A stretch of 64,000 nucleotides of DNA from Amyelois transitella (taxonomy: Eukaryota > Arthropoda > Insecta > Lepidoptera > Pyralidae): assembly GCF_032362555.1 (NCBI RefSeq), contig NC_083525.1, positions 8,975,501 to 9,039,500 of the forward strand, read 5' to 3'. Of this stretch, positions 41,961-55,000 are shown piece after piece (position 1 is the stretch's first letter; each line of letters opens with the position of its first letter). Made by a program: the position numbers and the translations under genes. The notes under the pieces were generated by a model that searched no databases, was not told the DNA's origin, and worked only from the letters and a program-made list of their open reading frames with translations.

Positions 41961-44454
41961 GATTCATTATGAGATGAAGGAAGATGTATGGTTTGGCGAA
42001 CATAGTGCTTGAGCCGTTATTTTAATGCAATTATATTCCGAATGTATTATACAAATAGTGTGTGCCTTTCAGTCGTTTCAAGACTGTTATTGACTCTATC
42101 TCCTCTGTAAGGGATAAACACCTGATTATTTATGTACAAATACCTATATAGTACCTATGTATGTACATATTCGTCCGGCATAAATATATTTTTTGTCCAT
42201 CATATCATCGTGCCTATATGCAGACACAATCATGTGATTCGGATTCCACATTATAAGCAAACATTACTTTATGTGCTATTTATATGTAAAGTTGCAGTTT
42301 CCATTGGGGACAATTAAGAATGACGTGCGTTTTACAATGATTATATTTATTTACATCAAAAAGAGTACTTTATGACATCACAAGAATATTCTTAGTCTAT
42401 TCTATATCACAGAAATAAATTGAAACAATATTGAGACTTTTTTTTTGTTGCTTTTTTTTAAAAAGGGTGATTCAAGAGGAAGGTTTATGTATATTGCTAC
42501 TAGTGCGAAGCCTTGGCGGGTCGCTAGTGCATTTTTCTGTTTTATATTTGTAATGAACTCCTTTAGTGAATAATTTATTAAGAATTTACTTACTAACTTA
42601 CAAAAAAAAAATAATTTCTTTTGCATTTCTCTAAATAAACTTTATTTAAGAAATGTATTTTTAGAACATTTTAGGAAAACAATAAATTGTTATTATTAAA
42701 TAACCTTCTTAGTTTTTATATAGATACAAGAGCCACAGAGGCAGAGGATTCTCGCTTTTCAGTCCAACTGTTTTTAATAAGGTCAAACGCGAACCTAAAA
42801 GAAATAGCTACGCTAATCCATTTGATAATTTGACAGAAAACCTATTTTACCTTCTGTCTTAGTGCCTCCTTGATTTACTTCAAATAATCAAAAATACCTA
42901 CTTTGTTAGATACTTGTTAGATAGATGTTGGATACTTTGTTGATTTTTACCTCAATCTTTACTTACGAAGCTCAATCAGACATTTTAAAACATAATAAAG
43001 AAGTTTTGCTCTATAGAAATGGAAGGAGTCTTGTGATTCAGGTTAGGAGTTTGAATAAGTTTCTTAAAAATGTATAGGCCACTAAAAAAAATTAAGAAAG
43101 GAAAAATTGGGTCTTCATTTTTTTTTTACTCGAACCGGGCGCGCACGTTTTCAACTTTACATCGACATCTTATTGATTTTAAACTTTCGCGTTGCATTAT
43201 ACGAGAAATTCACATCTCTTAGATTATTTAGTAATTTATTCAGACAAGTGAAATAAACATACATCGAGAAAGTTGCTCTACTTAATCTGAATTAAGTATT
43301 TACAGAATCATTTAGGAAGTTTAAATGTTAGTTTTATTACTTGGGACATTAAACATAGATATAGAATAGAAATAGAATTCTATTCTATAGCAGATTGGAG
43401 AACCAAACTAATCTAAACCATCTTTTTCACTCATCTTTGCGCATTCCCAGTTGCACCCTACAAATCACACACAAATCTTAAAAAATAATAAAATAATAAG
43501 TATTAGAGTTAATAAAATATAACTGGAAAATTTTGCTCGAGAGCTTAATAGGCAGTAATAACGCTTATATAAGTAACAATAATTTAATTACAAAAAGAGA
43601 GCAATCAATACAAACTGCGGTGCGATCGGAATTACCTCAGAACTTACATAAATTGGGTATTTAGGAAAATCGGGCAAGTTGCAAAAGGCAACGGCGCGGG
43701 CGCAGGCGCGTTTTATCATTAGGTATGTTATTTCGTAACAAGATCAATGGATTTATTAGTAAGTATTTATACTTCTTATCCACATCCATACTAATATAAT
43801 ACCTAAAGATAAAATATTTGTGCTATTTATGTTTGTAACGAATTAGCCCACTGGGCCGATTTTGATGACATTTAGTACAGAAACAGGCAAAATCTTCATG
43901 ATAAACATTAATAACTTTTTATCTTAAATTCTCGCTCAAAAGAAATCCATACTAATATTATAAAGAGAAAAGTTTGTTTGTTATACTAATGTTTGTGTGT
44001 AGGTAATCTCTAGTGCACAGAAAATTTACACAGTAACAAATAAAAATACATAGATTTGTCTTTCTTTTATTTTAGTTTGTACTGAAGAAACCTCTATTTA
44101 CTTAGATAGACAGGAGATTTTTTTACGATCAAAATACACACGTATGATGATAACATGAACTTGTGACTAACAATAAAAATCTGAATGTGAAACTTATAAA
44201 ACAATATTGAACTTATTCTGTTGTTCTTTGCTGAAAACCCACACGGCTCAAGTCTCGCAGGTTATTTACCAACAAATCATCTCTTCTTCATTTACTTAAT
44301 AATAGTTTATTCTCAGAAATAGCCTACATTAAGACATTACTGTAATTCGTATGTGAATGTATCTACCAAATTACCTAAAGTATAAGCTGTTTGTATAATA
44401 AATAACAATCTACGTTCTAGGCAAGTAACTGGATAACAACTGGACATACATTCT

Positions 44455-44675
44455 ATTGTCACGTCAATATCCCTTGCGGGGTAGACAGAGTTTTGAAGTG
44501 ACTGATAGGCCACGTTCAGCTGTTTGGCTTTATGATAGAATTGAGATTTAAGTAGTGACTGGTTGCTAGCCCATGGCCTAAAAGTAGTCTTAGTCGCCTT
44601 TTACGACATCCATGGGAAAGAGATGGACTGGTCCATTCTTACCTATTTCTTTTGGTGCCGGGAACTAAGCCGTAT
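44455..44675 (-). repeat. TATG-tailed SINE, antisense, nearly full length
   Basis: Has GTCACGTCAATATCCCTTGC at its 3' end and CGCCTTTTACGACATCCATG and GGTGCCGGGAACTAAGCCG at its 5' end; some internal deletions. Confidence 0.75.
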
Positions 44676-46091
44676 TCAAAACTTATTAATGCCGCAAAAT
44701 CAAGTCTACGAGCGTTAACGACTAAAACAAAAGTCACTTGTTCGAAACTCGCTTATAACATTCGATACTAATAATTCTTGTTATATGCATTGATTTGCTT
44801 TTACGGCAAGAGTCGGTACGCTAAAAAAACATCGTAAGGAAACCTGCACATTAAGGTCATTGGATGCAGAAGTTGCGGAGGTCAGGTCGCTTCGCGTAAA
44901 CACCTGACTCATTCAATCCAGGATCCACGGTCAAAGGCATACCCCGGACTCCTCTACAGAGTGACGTTGCAATTGCGACTAAATCCAAGAGGAAGATGCT
45001 TGCATTTTCGTCTCGAATCTATGGACACTTTAGCCAGATCGCGATGCCATGACCCAGCACATATCACTCATTCACAGCGCCACAATGTAGCACGTGGTGA
45101 GACGCCCACTCACTCACATGGTAATCATACAATGACACGTTTTAGATACGCACGGTTGGACACGATCCCTTGGGCCCATTGATGACTTCCGATGACGCTG
45201 ACGGAACACGGTGAAGAAACGTTGGGAGGAGGACCTCGGGCTCTGAAATTGCGGTGGAAAGAGAATCTGGAACATGTCACGGTGAGAAATAGGGAGTGAG
45301 TTATCTCCTTCCTTCTGGCGTAAGTTTTGGTTACATGCCTCTCTTGTCCGGAGGAGCCCGGGGTGCGCTCTTGACTCTGATCCTGAATTGAGAGGGTGCG
45401 GCGAGAAAGAGAGAATGTGATTGAGACGTAATTAGTAATTGTAAGAGTTTGCTAGCGTCTCCGCCCGCGTATAATCTAACAATTCCGTTAATTTCCATTC
45501 CAGCGGGAATATCTGGAAATTCACATTTAGCGCATCCTTAGAACACGTCAATAAAAACAATTTGAAATTAAATATATATGTCATAAGGAACCTATGTTTC
45601 ATATGAGTAATATGTAATATTTCACCTCGAAGTCTAAACCCGGCTGGTTAGGACGTGCTTTGGTATGGCACTCAATTAGTTAGTAGGTCGGTGTCCTCTT
45701 TTATTTATTAACCAGGATTTACCCGTAAGTTGAAGCCATCCACAAAAAGCGACGAATCTAGCGTCAGGCGCCATCTACAGAATTTACCGCCACCTACAAA
45801 AGAATATAGGTATTTCGCAAATCCCACGGGATAGTTTTTACCGGGATGAAAGGACCAAGTGTCCTTCTACAGACTTTATTATACAACTTACTTTCGCATT
45901 TATACTTGTAATATTAGTTACCTATAATTTAAATAGATATAATGTGAGACTCATCTGGCCCGTTGAAACCAAAGAATTACTTAACAAAATATTGACCAAA
46001 CTACACATCTTACTCACACCTAAAGCCATATGGAAAGGAAAGGATAGGGTGGGCTAGTTACGCAACTCCTGCGCAGCAGCCAGTGGTTACC

Positions 46092-48968
46092 ATGTCGCCG
46101 GACCGGACGCTCCTCGCCGTGGCGCTGCTCGCGCTCGCCCGCGGCGCCGCCTGCGCAGAACTAAGCGGTACGATCGTATATAACCGGAGTTATTTTAAAA
46201 TTAGAGTGTGTGAAAATTTTGATAATTTTGAGGTTTTGATGAATTAGAGAGTGTGAGAATTAGGTGGATAAATTGGGAAAATCAAAGATTTATGATTTAC
46301 AAAGTACTTACGAATAATTTTGAACATATAGGTACTAACCGAAATTAATGAATTAATTGAGGTTTTGATAGTTTAAATTTAGTGAAATTTAATGTTTTTA
46401 ACGATTGTGAAAATTTAAATAAAATGTGAAATAAAGTAATGGCAAACACTGAAAGTTATTGCGAAATATTTTAATATTAGTGTCCAGTTAACTCTCGTGT
46501 TAAGACTGTTCCGAATGTTTATGAAAATTTCAAAATGTTTAAACCTATCACTATCGGAATTAGGTTAAAATTCTGTAAATGGTATAAAAGAAAATTCAAT
46601 ATAAAAAAGTTGAATTTTCAACTAGTTACGGAATTTTAAAACTTAACGTCCTTTTTACTGGGGAGCAGTGAGGTATAAAATGCCACAAATATGTTTTAAT
46701 CATAACGCAATTAATTTTCCAAAATCATTGCCTAAATTTAATTATTCAACACTTGAAATCCGGTAATTGTAAATGTTATTTCCAAAACAAGACACTCTTT
46801 GAAATTCCTGTGTCATGTCCCAATTTAAAAAGCCCTTTAAAATTATGACGTTATGGTGATATAGGAGTATACCGGGACGGCTTGAGAAATCAGTGGTCGC
46901 AGACTTAGTTTCCCAAAATAACATAAATGGAGTTCCGATAATTTGTGTCCTGCGCACTGCCGTGTTAATAGTGTTCCAATTTCAAAATATTTAAATCGGT
47001 AAATCGTTCGAATTTATATGTAAAAGTGATCCAATTTCAAAATGTTCAAATCGCTTTACACTTCCAATCGATGTATTTGTTTGTAAATTACTAAAGTGAT
47101 GTAAAGTGTCGTTGTTGAAATGGATTAAATTTCATTTAGTGCTAGCATTTCTCTTGCACGCTACCGAGTATTTAGAAAAAGTTTCCTACGTCATCCCTGA
47201 AGGTTTAGTCAATTTGTGTGCATTATCATACATACATACATACATATACTCACGTCTATATCCCTTGCGGGGTAGACGGAGCCAACAAACAGTCTTGAAA
47301 AGACTGCTAGGCCACCTTCAGCTGTTTGGCTTAATGATAGATTGAGATTCAAATAGTGACAGGTTGCTAGCCCATCGCCTTAAAAAAAGAATCCCAAGTT
47401 TATAAGCCTATCCCTTAGTCGCCTTTTACGACATCCACGGGAAAAAGATGGAGTTGTCCTATTCTTTTTTTATATATGTTGTTAGGAATCACACGGCACC
47501 ATCATCATCATCATAATCAGACTAATAGTTTTGAATTTATTCTTCACGTAGGTATTTTCTTTTTTATTTTTATTGTATAAGTGCAGGTTGTGCACTTTCG
47601 TGTAAAGTTCCAAGCCGTAATATGTTAATGAAGTCCCAAAAAAAATGCGGTCGAATTAAACCCTCCTCCTTTTTGATAGTCGGGTAATAAATATGAGTGA
47701 AACAACAATAGATATAATACATATTGTTACACTCTATCTCGACTGAAGGAATCTTTTCACTGCCTTTATCGGCGCCTTTTCGACAGAAATTTTAAATGTC
47801 CAATTATATTCTCAAGGAGTTACTTTACATTCGGTAACGTGTCGCGGCTGGTTTTCCTTGCCCTTCTTGCACTTGTTTCGTAAGAAAATGTGTAGATAGC
47901 TATAGATATATGACATACACATACATGTGTGTTTTGATACGCTTATTTTAAAGTTTTTTAGAAACAAAAGTTTGTTAGAAGGAGATTGGAAATGATTCAA
48001 CAAAAATAACCTCTCAAAAATAGGAATAATGATTTATCTTATACAGTCACATCTATGTCATACATACATACATACATAAAGTCACGTCTTTGTCCCTTGC
48101 GGGGTAGCCAGAGCCAACAGTCCCGAAAAGACTGAATGACCACGTTCAGCTGCTCGGTTTAATGATGGAGTTGAGATCCAAATAGCGACTAGCCCATCGC
48201 CCAAAAAAAAGGATCGCAATTTTATAAACGCCGCCGCAATTGCATTAGTCGCCTTTTACGACATCCATGGGAAAGATATGGAGTGGTCCTATTCTTTTTT
48301 GTATTGGTGCCGGGAACCACATGACACAATCTATGTCATTTGTGGGTTAAACAGAGCCAACAAACTTGTGATTCTTCTTGTAGGCGATGTTAGCGAGGGG
48401 AAACTATCAATCTGCCACTATTTGAGTGGCCTTTAAGCGTTCTAAAGATTGTTGGCTCTGTCTACCCCACGAAGGATATAGACATGAATATACATATGTG
48501 TACTTAGAGAGGAAAAGCATGATTTAACTCTGCGAATCTGAACTGGATTCGAACACGTTATCTCACAGCATCTAAGCTCTGACCACACCGTCACACGTAA
48601 CAAGTTATTTATAAACAGAATTAATTATTGCAACGTAACGTCCTCATATTTATGTAACTCGGTATAAGCTGATAAATTTCTATTGATATCTTATTATATA
48701 CATTAATAGATTTTAACCGCAACTTCGTCCGCGCAAATTTAACGCCACCTACAAAAGAATAAGTAAAGATTTTTCGCAAATCCCACGGGAATTGTAGTTT
48801 TTACCGGGATAAAAAGTAAAATGATATTAGTTGGGAGTGGAATATTATGTGAAGACCATTATCCTCCTGGCGTTAGTGACGGTAACGTTGTAAATTGACA
48901 TTCGGTGAAAATGCTGCAGTGTAGCTTGTTCCACCGCTTCTAATATACATGCGCTTTGGAAGCGGAAG

Positions 48969-49051
<83 letters not shown>

Positions 49052-52000
49052 ACCATACAATATGGTGCTATTATTATCCAGATATTTTTTTGGTAAAATA
49101 TTATAGTGTCTTTGAAAAAGATCCAATAACTTATTTTAGAGTCAGTTAAATCTGTATAAATTAGTTTGATTATATTAGATTAGTTAACCGCTTTATTTTA
49201 TTGTTCACCTCGATTGACACCTGTATACCAGAATATAGGTCAACTTATGTGCCACGCGACGCGATCGAGCGCGACGCGTCGATGTCTTTTGTACGGGGAT
49301 TCCGCGGCCAGAGTTTGTTTGTCTGTTACTCATTACATACTCAATTAATACATACATATAGTCACGTCTATATCCCTTGCGGGGCAGGCAGAGCCAACCG
49401 TGTTGAAAACTGAAAGGCCAAGTTCAGTTAAAATTAAAGGCGACTAAGGGATAGGCTAATTGTTTACTACCAGAATCAGAGAATCAGTAGGGATGGTCTT
49501 GAATCTACTAGGCTTGAAAGCCATGATATTTCTCAAGGAAAACCATATCGCGTTTCAAAATGAACTCAAAATATTTTAACGCCATCTAGTTATACATTTT
49601 ACAATTAATATTTACATAGAAACTTGCGCCTGTACAAAAGAACTCTTCTTCATAAAAAAATAATAAACTAATAAACTTGAGATTCCCCTTGCAAGCGATG
49701 GGCTAGCAACCTGTCACTAATTGTATCTAAATTCCATCATTAACTCATACATATTAATATAATTCGATGATTATTTCTAATAGAAGTTTCACAGAAGAAT
49801 TTCATTACAAATATTAGCTACTAGGTCTATGTGGTCACAGGTCATCGGCCAGCAATCATTGCAAAATAGCCATAGGTATCTATATACTAATATTATAAAG
49901 CTGAAGAGTTTGTTTGTTTGTTTGAACGCGCTAATCTCAAGAACTAATGGTTCTAATTGAAAAATTATTTTAGCGTTGAATAGAGCATTTATCGAGAGAG
50001 GATTTAGGCTATATAACATCACGCTTCAACTATAAGAAGCAAAGAAATAATGAAAAATGTGAAAAGAACGGGGAAAATTGAGGGCTTCAATGATGCCCAA
50101 AATAACTACACCACGCGGACGAAGTCGCGGGCACAGCTAGTCCTACTACTATTATAAAGGCGAAAGTTTGTATGGATGTATGGATGTTTGTTACTCTTTC
50201 ACGCAAAAACTACTGAACTGATTACCATGAAATGGTATGTAGGTAGCTGAAGACCCAGAATACCACATAGGCTACTTTTTATCCCAGAGTTCCCGCGGGA
50301 TTGATAGGGTTTCCATGCGGACGAAGTCGCGGGCGGCCTCTAGTAAAGTATATATGAACGCTGCGCCATACATCAACTCTCGTGATATAACCCGCTTCCT
50401 GCTCGGTGCACTTTCTCTGGACGGGACGCCGGAATGTCACTATTGCATTTTAGGGTTGACGTTGGTTAGATAAACATACATTATAATCATGTCCATTCTA
50501 TTTCTTTCCCATGGATGCCGTATAAGGCGACTACGGGGTAAAGCTTATGAACTTGGGATTCTTCTTTTAGGCGATGGGCTAGCAACCACTATATGTCACT
50601 ATACATATAAATCTCAATTCTATCATTAAGCCAAACAGCTAAACGTGGCCTTAAAGACTTCAAGATTTTTGGTTCTGTTAACCCCGCAAGGGATGTAGAC
50701 GTGATCATATATCGTACAAACAAATCTGTACAAATAAATCTAAAACATCGAAACAGATTTTAATTATATTTCATATAGATAATACAAGTAAGACTGTTGG
50801 CTCTGTCTACCCCGCGTTATAAGAAATTTCCACAAGATTGTAGCTTTGCGCACAAGCACTAACTGGTAGTACATTTATTTGCCATCCTTACCTATAGGGC
50901 TCGCCCCGGTTACAACCTGTTAGTGACGCAACCCCGCTCGAGCCTAGACTAAAACCTAGCTACACTAGACCGCTGTGACCTAATTTATAGGCTTCTCGCA
51001 TGTTACGCAACTTTTAGTGCTTTTGTACAGTTTGTTAAGCTGGCACAGACTATAGCTTGACCTCCTTAGCGTTTTAGGAAGTCTCGGATAGCAAATACAT
51101 GATAGCTCTTAGGACACGAATTGCCTGACCGCAGGTCGAGCCATAGGCTGATTGACTCTGTTTACCCCGTCAGAGATAAAGACGTCAAATGTTACACGTA
51201 TGTATGTATATCCTGACGCTCAATGAACAAGAGTATTGATATTTTTGGTTTATTATTCCATTTGGCAGATGTTTCCAAATGAGGTCTTGTCGTAATAAAA
51301 ATTATGATACACAGGGATTCACTTATGTTTACTTATTGTATTTAAGATAAACGCCAAAATAAGCACCATAAATGTAGTTTCTTGTTTTGCCAACTCAAAT
51401 TTTGGTGCAAATTAATTTTTTGTAATATTTCGTCCTAGCGTCGGGTTTTTTCTTGATCTTTGTACTAACTATTAGAATAAGTATGTGCCACCGCAAACAT
51501 CCTGCGGGGGTCAACAGGGAAGCCGCTAAAACACACGAAAGGTCATTCATTTATTATATTTAGCGATATTTCGGACAAACAGAGCCATCACGCTCAAACC
51601 AAGGCAAATACCGCATAATGGTTTATTAAACGCTAAGTAAATATTGGGCCGAGCCGGGACTTTTGGACTATTGATCGTTAAAATATATTAATATTCTAAA
51701 CCGACTTTTCCTTGTTTGAGACCGGCGCTCTCGTTACGTATGTGTTAAGTTCAATAATGAGGCAGCGATTGGGACTTTTTGGTTAATTAAATATAGAACA
51801 TGTCGTAAAAGAATTATTGATCATCATCAATCAATATCGGCCGTGTGGTTTACAGTACTTTGGAATAGGACCATTCCAACTTTTGGCATGGATGTAACTA
51901 GAACAAGCATGTGGGTATTCTGAACTGGTAGCGAAGTTAACATCATTCTCAAAAGGGATATTAACCGTACAATGGCTACCACTTGCCTCGCTCCCTGCGC

Positions 52001-55000
52001 ACGAGTACTTCTCTCGCTTCATCCAAATTCATGACTGTTCACGCAACCTCGTCAGTTTATAGTATTCTTGACCGGACCTTTAACAGAACGTCCCAGATTT
52101 ACTCAAAATACGTTCGATTAGGCCTTCCCTTACCAACTTATCCGTTCAACAAAAATGAGGGCAAACCCTTTTCCACCGCGTGATTTCAGTAATTTGAGTG
52201 ACGGGATAAAGCACAGCTTGAAAGAGAAATGTTGTGATGTGAAAAAATATATAGTGACAGGAATAGAAAAGGGAATGCTTAGATGGTTGTAGTGCCGTGT
52301 GGTTCCCAGCACCAATACAAAAAAGAATAGGACCACTCCATCTCTTTCCCATGGATGTCGTACAAGGCGACTAAGGGGTAGGCTTATAAAATTGCGATCC
52401 TTTTTTTAGGCGATGGACTAGCAACCTGTCACTATTTGGATATCAATTCCATCATTAAGCCGAGCAGCTGAATGTGGCCCTTCAGTCTTTTCGGGACTGT
52501 TGGCTCTATCTACCCCGGAAGGGATATAGACGTGGCTATATGTATGTATGTATATAATGCTTAGATGGTTTGGTCATGTGGAGATAGACGAGTGAGAGCA
52601 GGTTGTGTAAACAAACATACAAGGAGTTTTATATTGACGGAGATGTGGTGTTGCAGAAGAGCAGTACTACGCCATGCCGCGCCTGTTCCACCTGGACGAG
52701 TACGAGGGCTGCCTGGGCTCGCGGCAGGTGTACTGCCTGGGCAGCTTCGAGCTGGCGCCGCTCGACGGCTCCAGCGAGCTGTTCCACAACATGAAGGTAC
52801 GCCAAATCAATAGATGGAGGTACCCGTGGATGTTGCCGCTGGACGAGAACGAGGCTTTGCGGTTAATCTATACTAATATTATAAAGCTGAAGGATTTGTT
52901 TGTTTGTTTGAACGCGCTAATCTCAGGAACTACTGGTTCGAATTGTAAAAATATTTTTGCGTTGAATGGACCATTTATCGAACAAGGCTTTAGGCTATAT
53001 AACATCACGCTGCAACTATAAGGAGCAAAGAAATAATGGAAAATGTAAAAAAAAAACGAGGAAAATTTATCAATGATGCCCAAAATAGCTATTCCACGCG
53101 GACGAAGTCGCGGGCACAGCTAGTCGCAAATAATCCACTTTCGAATTATAACTTTTATTAGTATCTATACCTAAGAAGTACATTTTATTGGAGTATTATT
53201 GCTCAAGACAAAATTAATATACATAGGTATCTTTTGCATGTTTATCGGGTTCGGTTTTTGGCCCCCTCAAATTTAAATCGATTGAAGCGGTAAGTGAGTA
53301 CTTCTGTATTATTTATTAAGTAACCTACATTTATAAGACACTTAAAGCAAAGTTATGCTATTCGTAAAAGCATTATCTAACAAAATCAGGGTGAGGCGGA
53401 GAAACTAAATATGGGCATAAATCAAACAAGAAGTAACCTACTTACTTTCCATATTCTATTACAAAACTACTTGACCCATTTTTCTCCAGCACCGATGGCT
53501 CTACCAACTTTCCGCCGAATCTTGTTCGCCGTCGCCCTTTCATGACTCCCATCCCCATTTCTTTAGTTTTGTACAACTCAAACCTTATTCAAAGGCGGTA
53601 AGTTATGTGTAGTCATGTCGTCGCCTGAATAGTCGCGCAAAGCTTTTATATTTTTACCTCTAGTTACATTAAAGTTCGTTTTCTTACTTAGAAAATTAAC
53701 TATTTTTATTTCTCGTTCCCATGGATATCGTAAGGGATAGGCTTATAAACTTGGGATTCTTCTTTTAGGCGATGGGCTAGCAACCCGTCACTATTTGAAT
53801 CTCAGTTCTATCATTAAGCCAAACAGCTGAACGTGGCCTATCAGTCTTTTCAAGACTGTTGGCTCTGTCTACCCCGTAAGGGATAAAGACGTGATCATAT
53901 GTATGTATGTAAAATTAACAAAATATTTTATTGTAACAAGTCTCAATTAAACACAAAAATTGCTAAAGTCAGACACATCATTCGACACCCGCAGACCCAA
54001 AAACAGGCATGTCTGCAACGGAATGACTGCAATTGCGTGGATTATGTTCAGCGACCGCATCGCGCGCGGTCGCTGCTTAACTTGAGTAATTGTACGCTAC
54101 AGTTACAATTTAGGCACCAATAGTGTATTGCCGTGTGGTTCCCGGCTCTTAAGACCTACCATGTACCAGTGAACGATGTTCTTTTGCCATTTATGCCGAG
54201 GGACAATATAGTTACAAAACTTGCACTTCAGGCAACTGTTCCAATATGGGTCAGATTCTCCTGCCAGATCAGGTCAGGCGGAAGGTGTTTCTTCTAAAAA
54301 CCTGACCCAATCCAAACTCTAGGCTCCTCTTCAGAGACGTAAGGATGGCTGAGATAAATGCTAGAACAAAGAATAAGTGTATATTGGAGAAGTGTTAAGG
54401 TGCCCCACCCTAGTCTGACCTCCACAACCTTTGCAGGGGAATCTGCCCTATATTGATTTATATTATGGTTACACATCCAGTAATGCACACAATTTCGTAG
54501 GAATTAAAATATGCCACCCTGTGGGTCACGCGCCGCTTTTTAATCGGGTAACTTATGTGGGGTTGACCACAGAGGGATTTAACAAAAAAAAGCACTAAAT
54601 CGAAGTCTGGGATTGGGAGTAAATCTCGAATTTGTGTACATTTTCAGTACAACGTACAACAAAATTTCAGTACAACGTAAATTGTGATTTCTGTCAGCAA
54701 AATAATATTACTATTATTCTGAGTTCAGTTGCGGAAACATCGTGGAATCTTGAATTTCACAGCAACGACACGCACCTATTGCTGTGCGGCCAGGCCGCGG
54801 CGGGAGGCGGCGAGTCTCGGCGCGTGCTCGTTTACACGGTCACTGAGAACGAAATCGGTATTAAAGTTATTAAGGCCGTGGAGGAGATCTACATAGAGAC
54901 CAAGCTACATGTGACCCTGGCAAATTTTTACAAAATAGACCAATTAAAAATATTAATTGATCTTACATATCAATAACACAGGTACAGAATTAATTTAAAA

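Larger units (their letters stand above)
41400..46091. other. Intergenic gap between genes B and C
   Basis: AT-rich, no host exon recognised. It contains a SINE at about 41455-41620, a diverged LINE 3' end (minus) at about 41765-41960, a SINE at about 44455-44675, a copy of the CCCAATCCAGGATC repeat at about 44860-44970, and a diverged Helitron-like stretch at about 45780-45920. Promoters of the divergent genes B and C should lie at its edges but cannot be pinned down. Confidence 0.5.

Noticed and set aside
44961-45182. 73-codon frame in the B-C gap
   Set aside because: Starts in a dispersed repeat and has no recognisable domain or splice context.
48949-49149. Open frame of alternating Ile and Tyr
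   Set aside because: Pure translation of the (TA)n tract.
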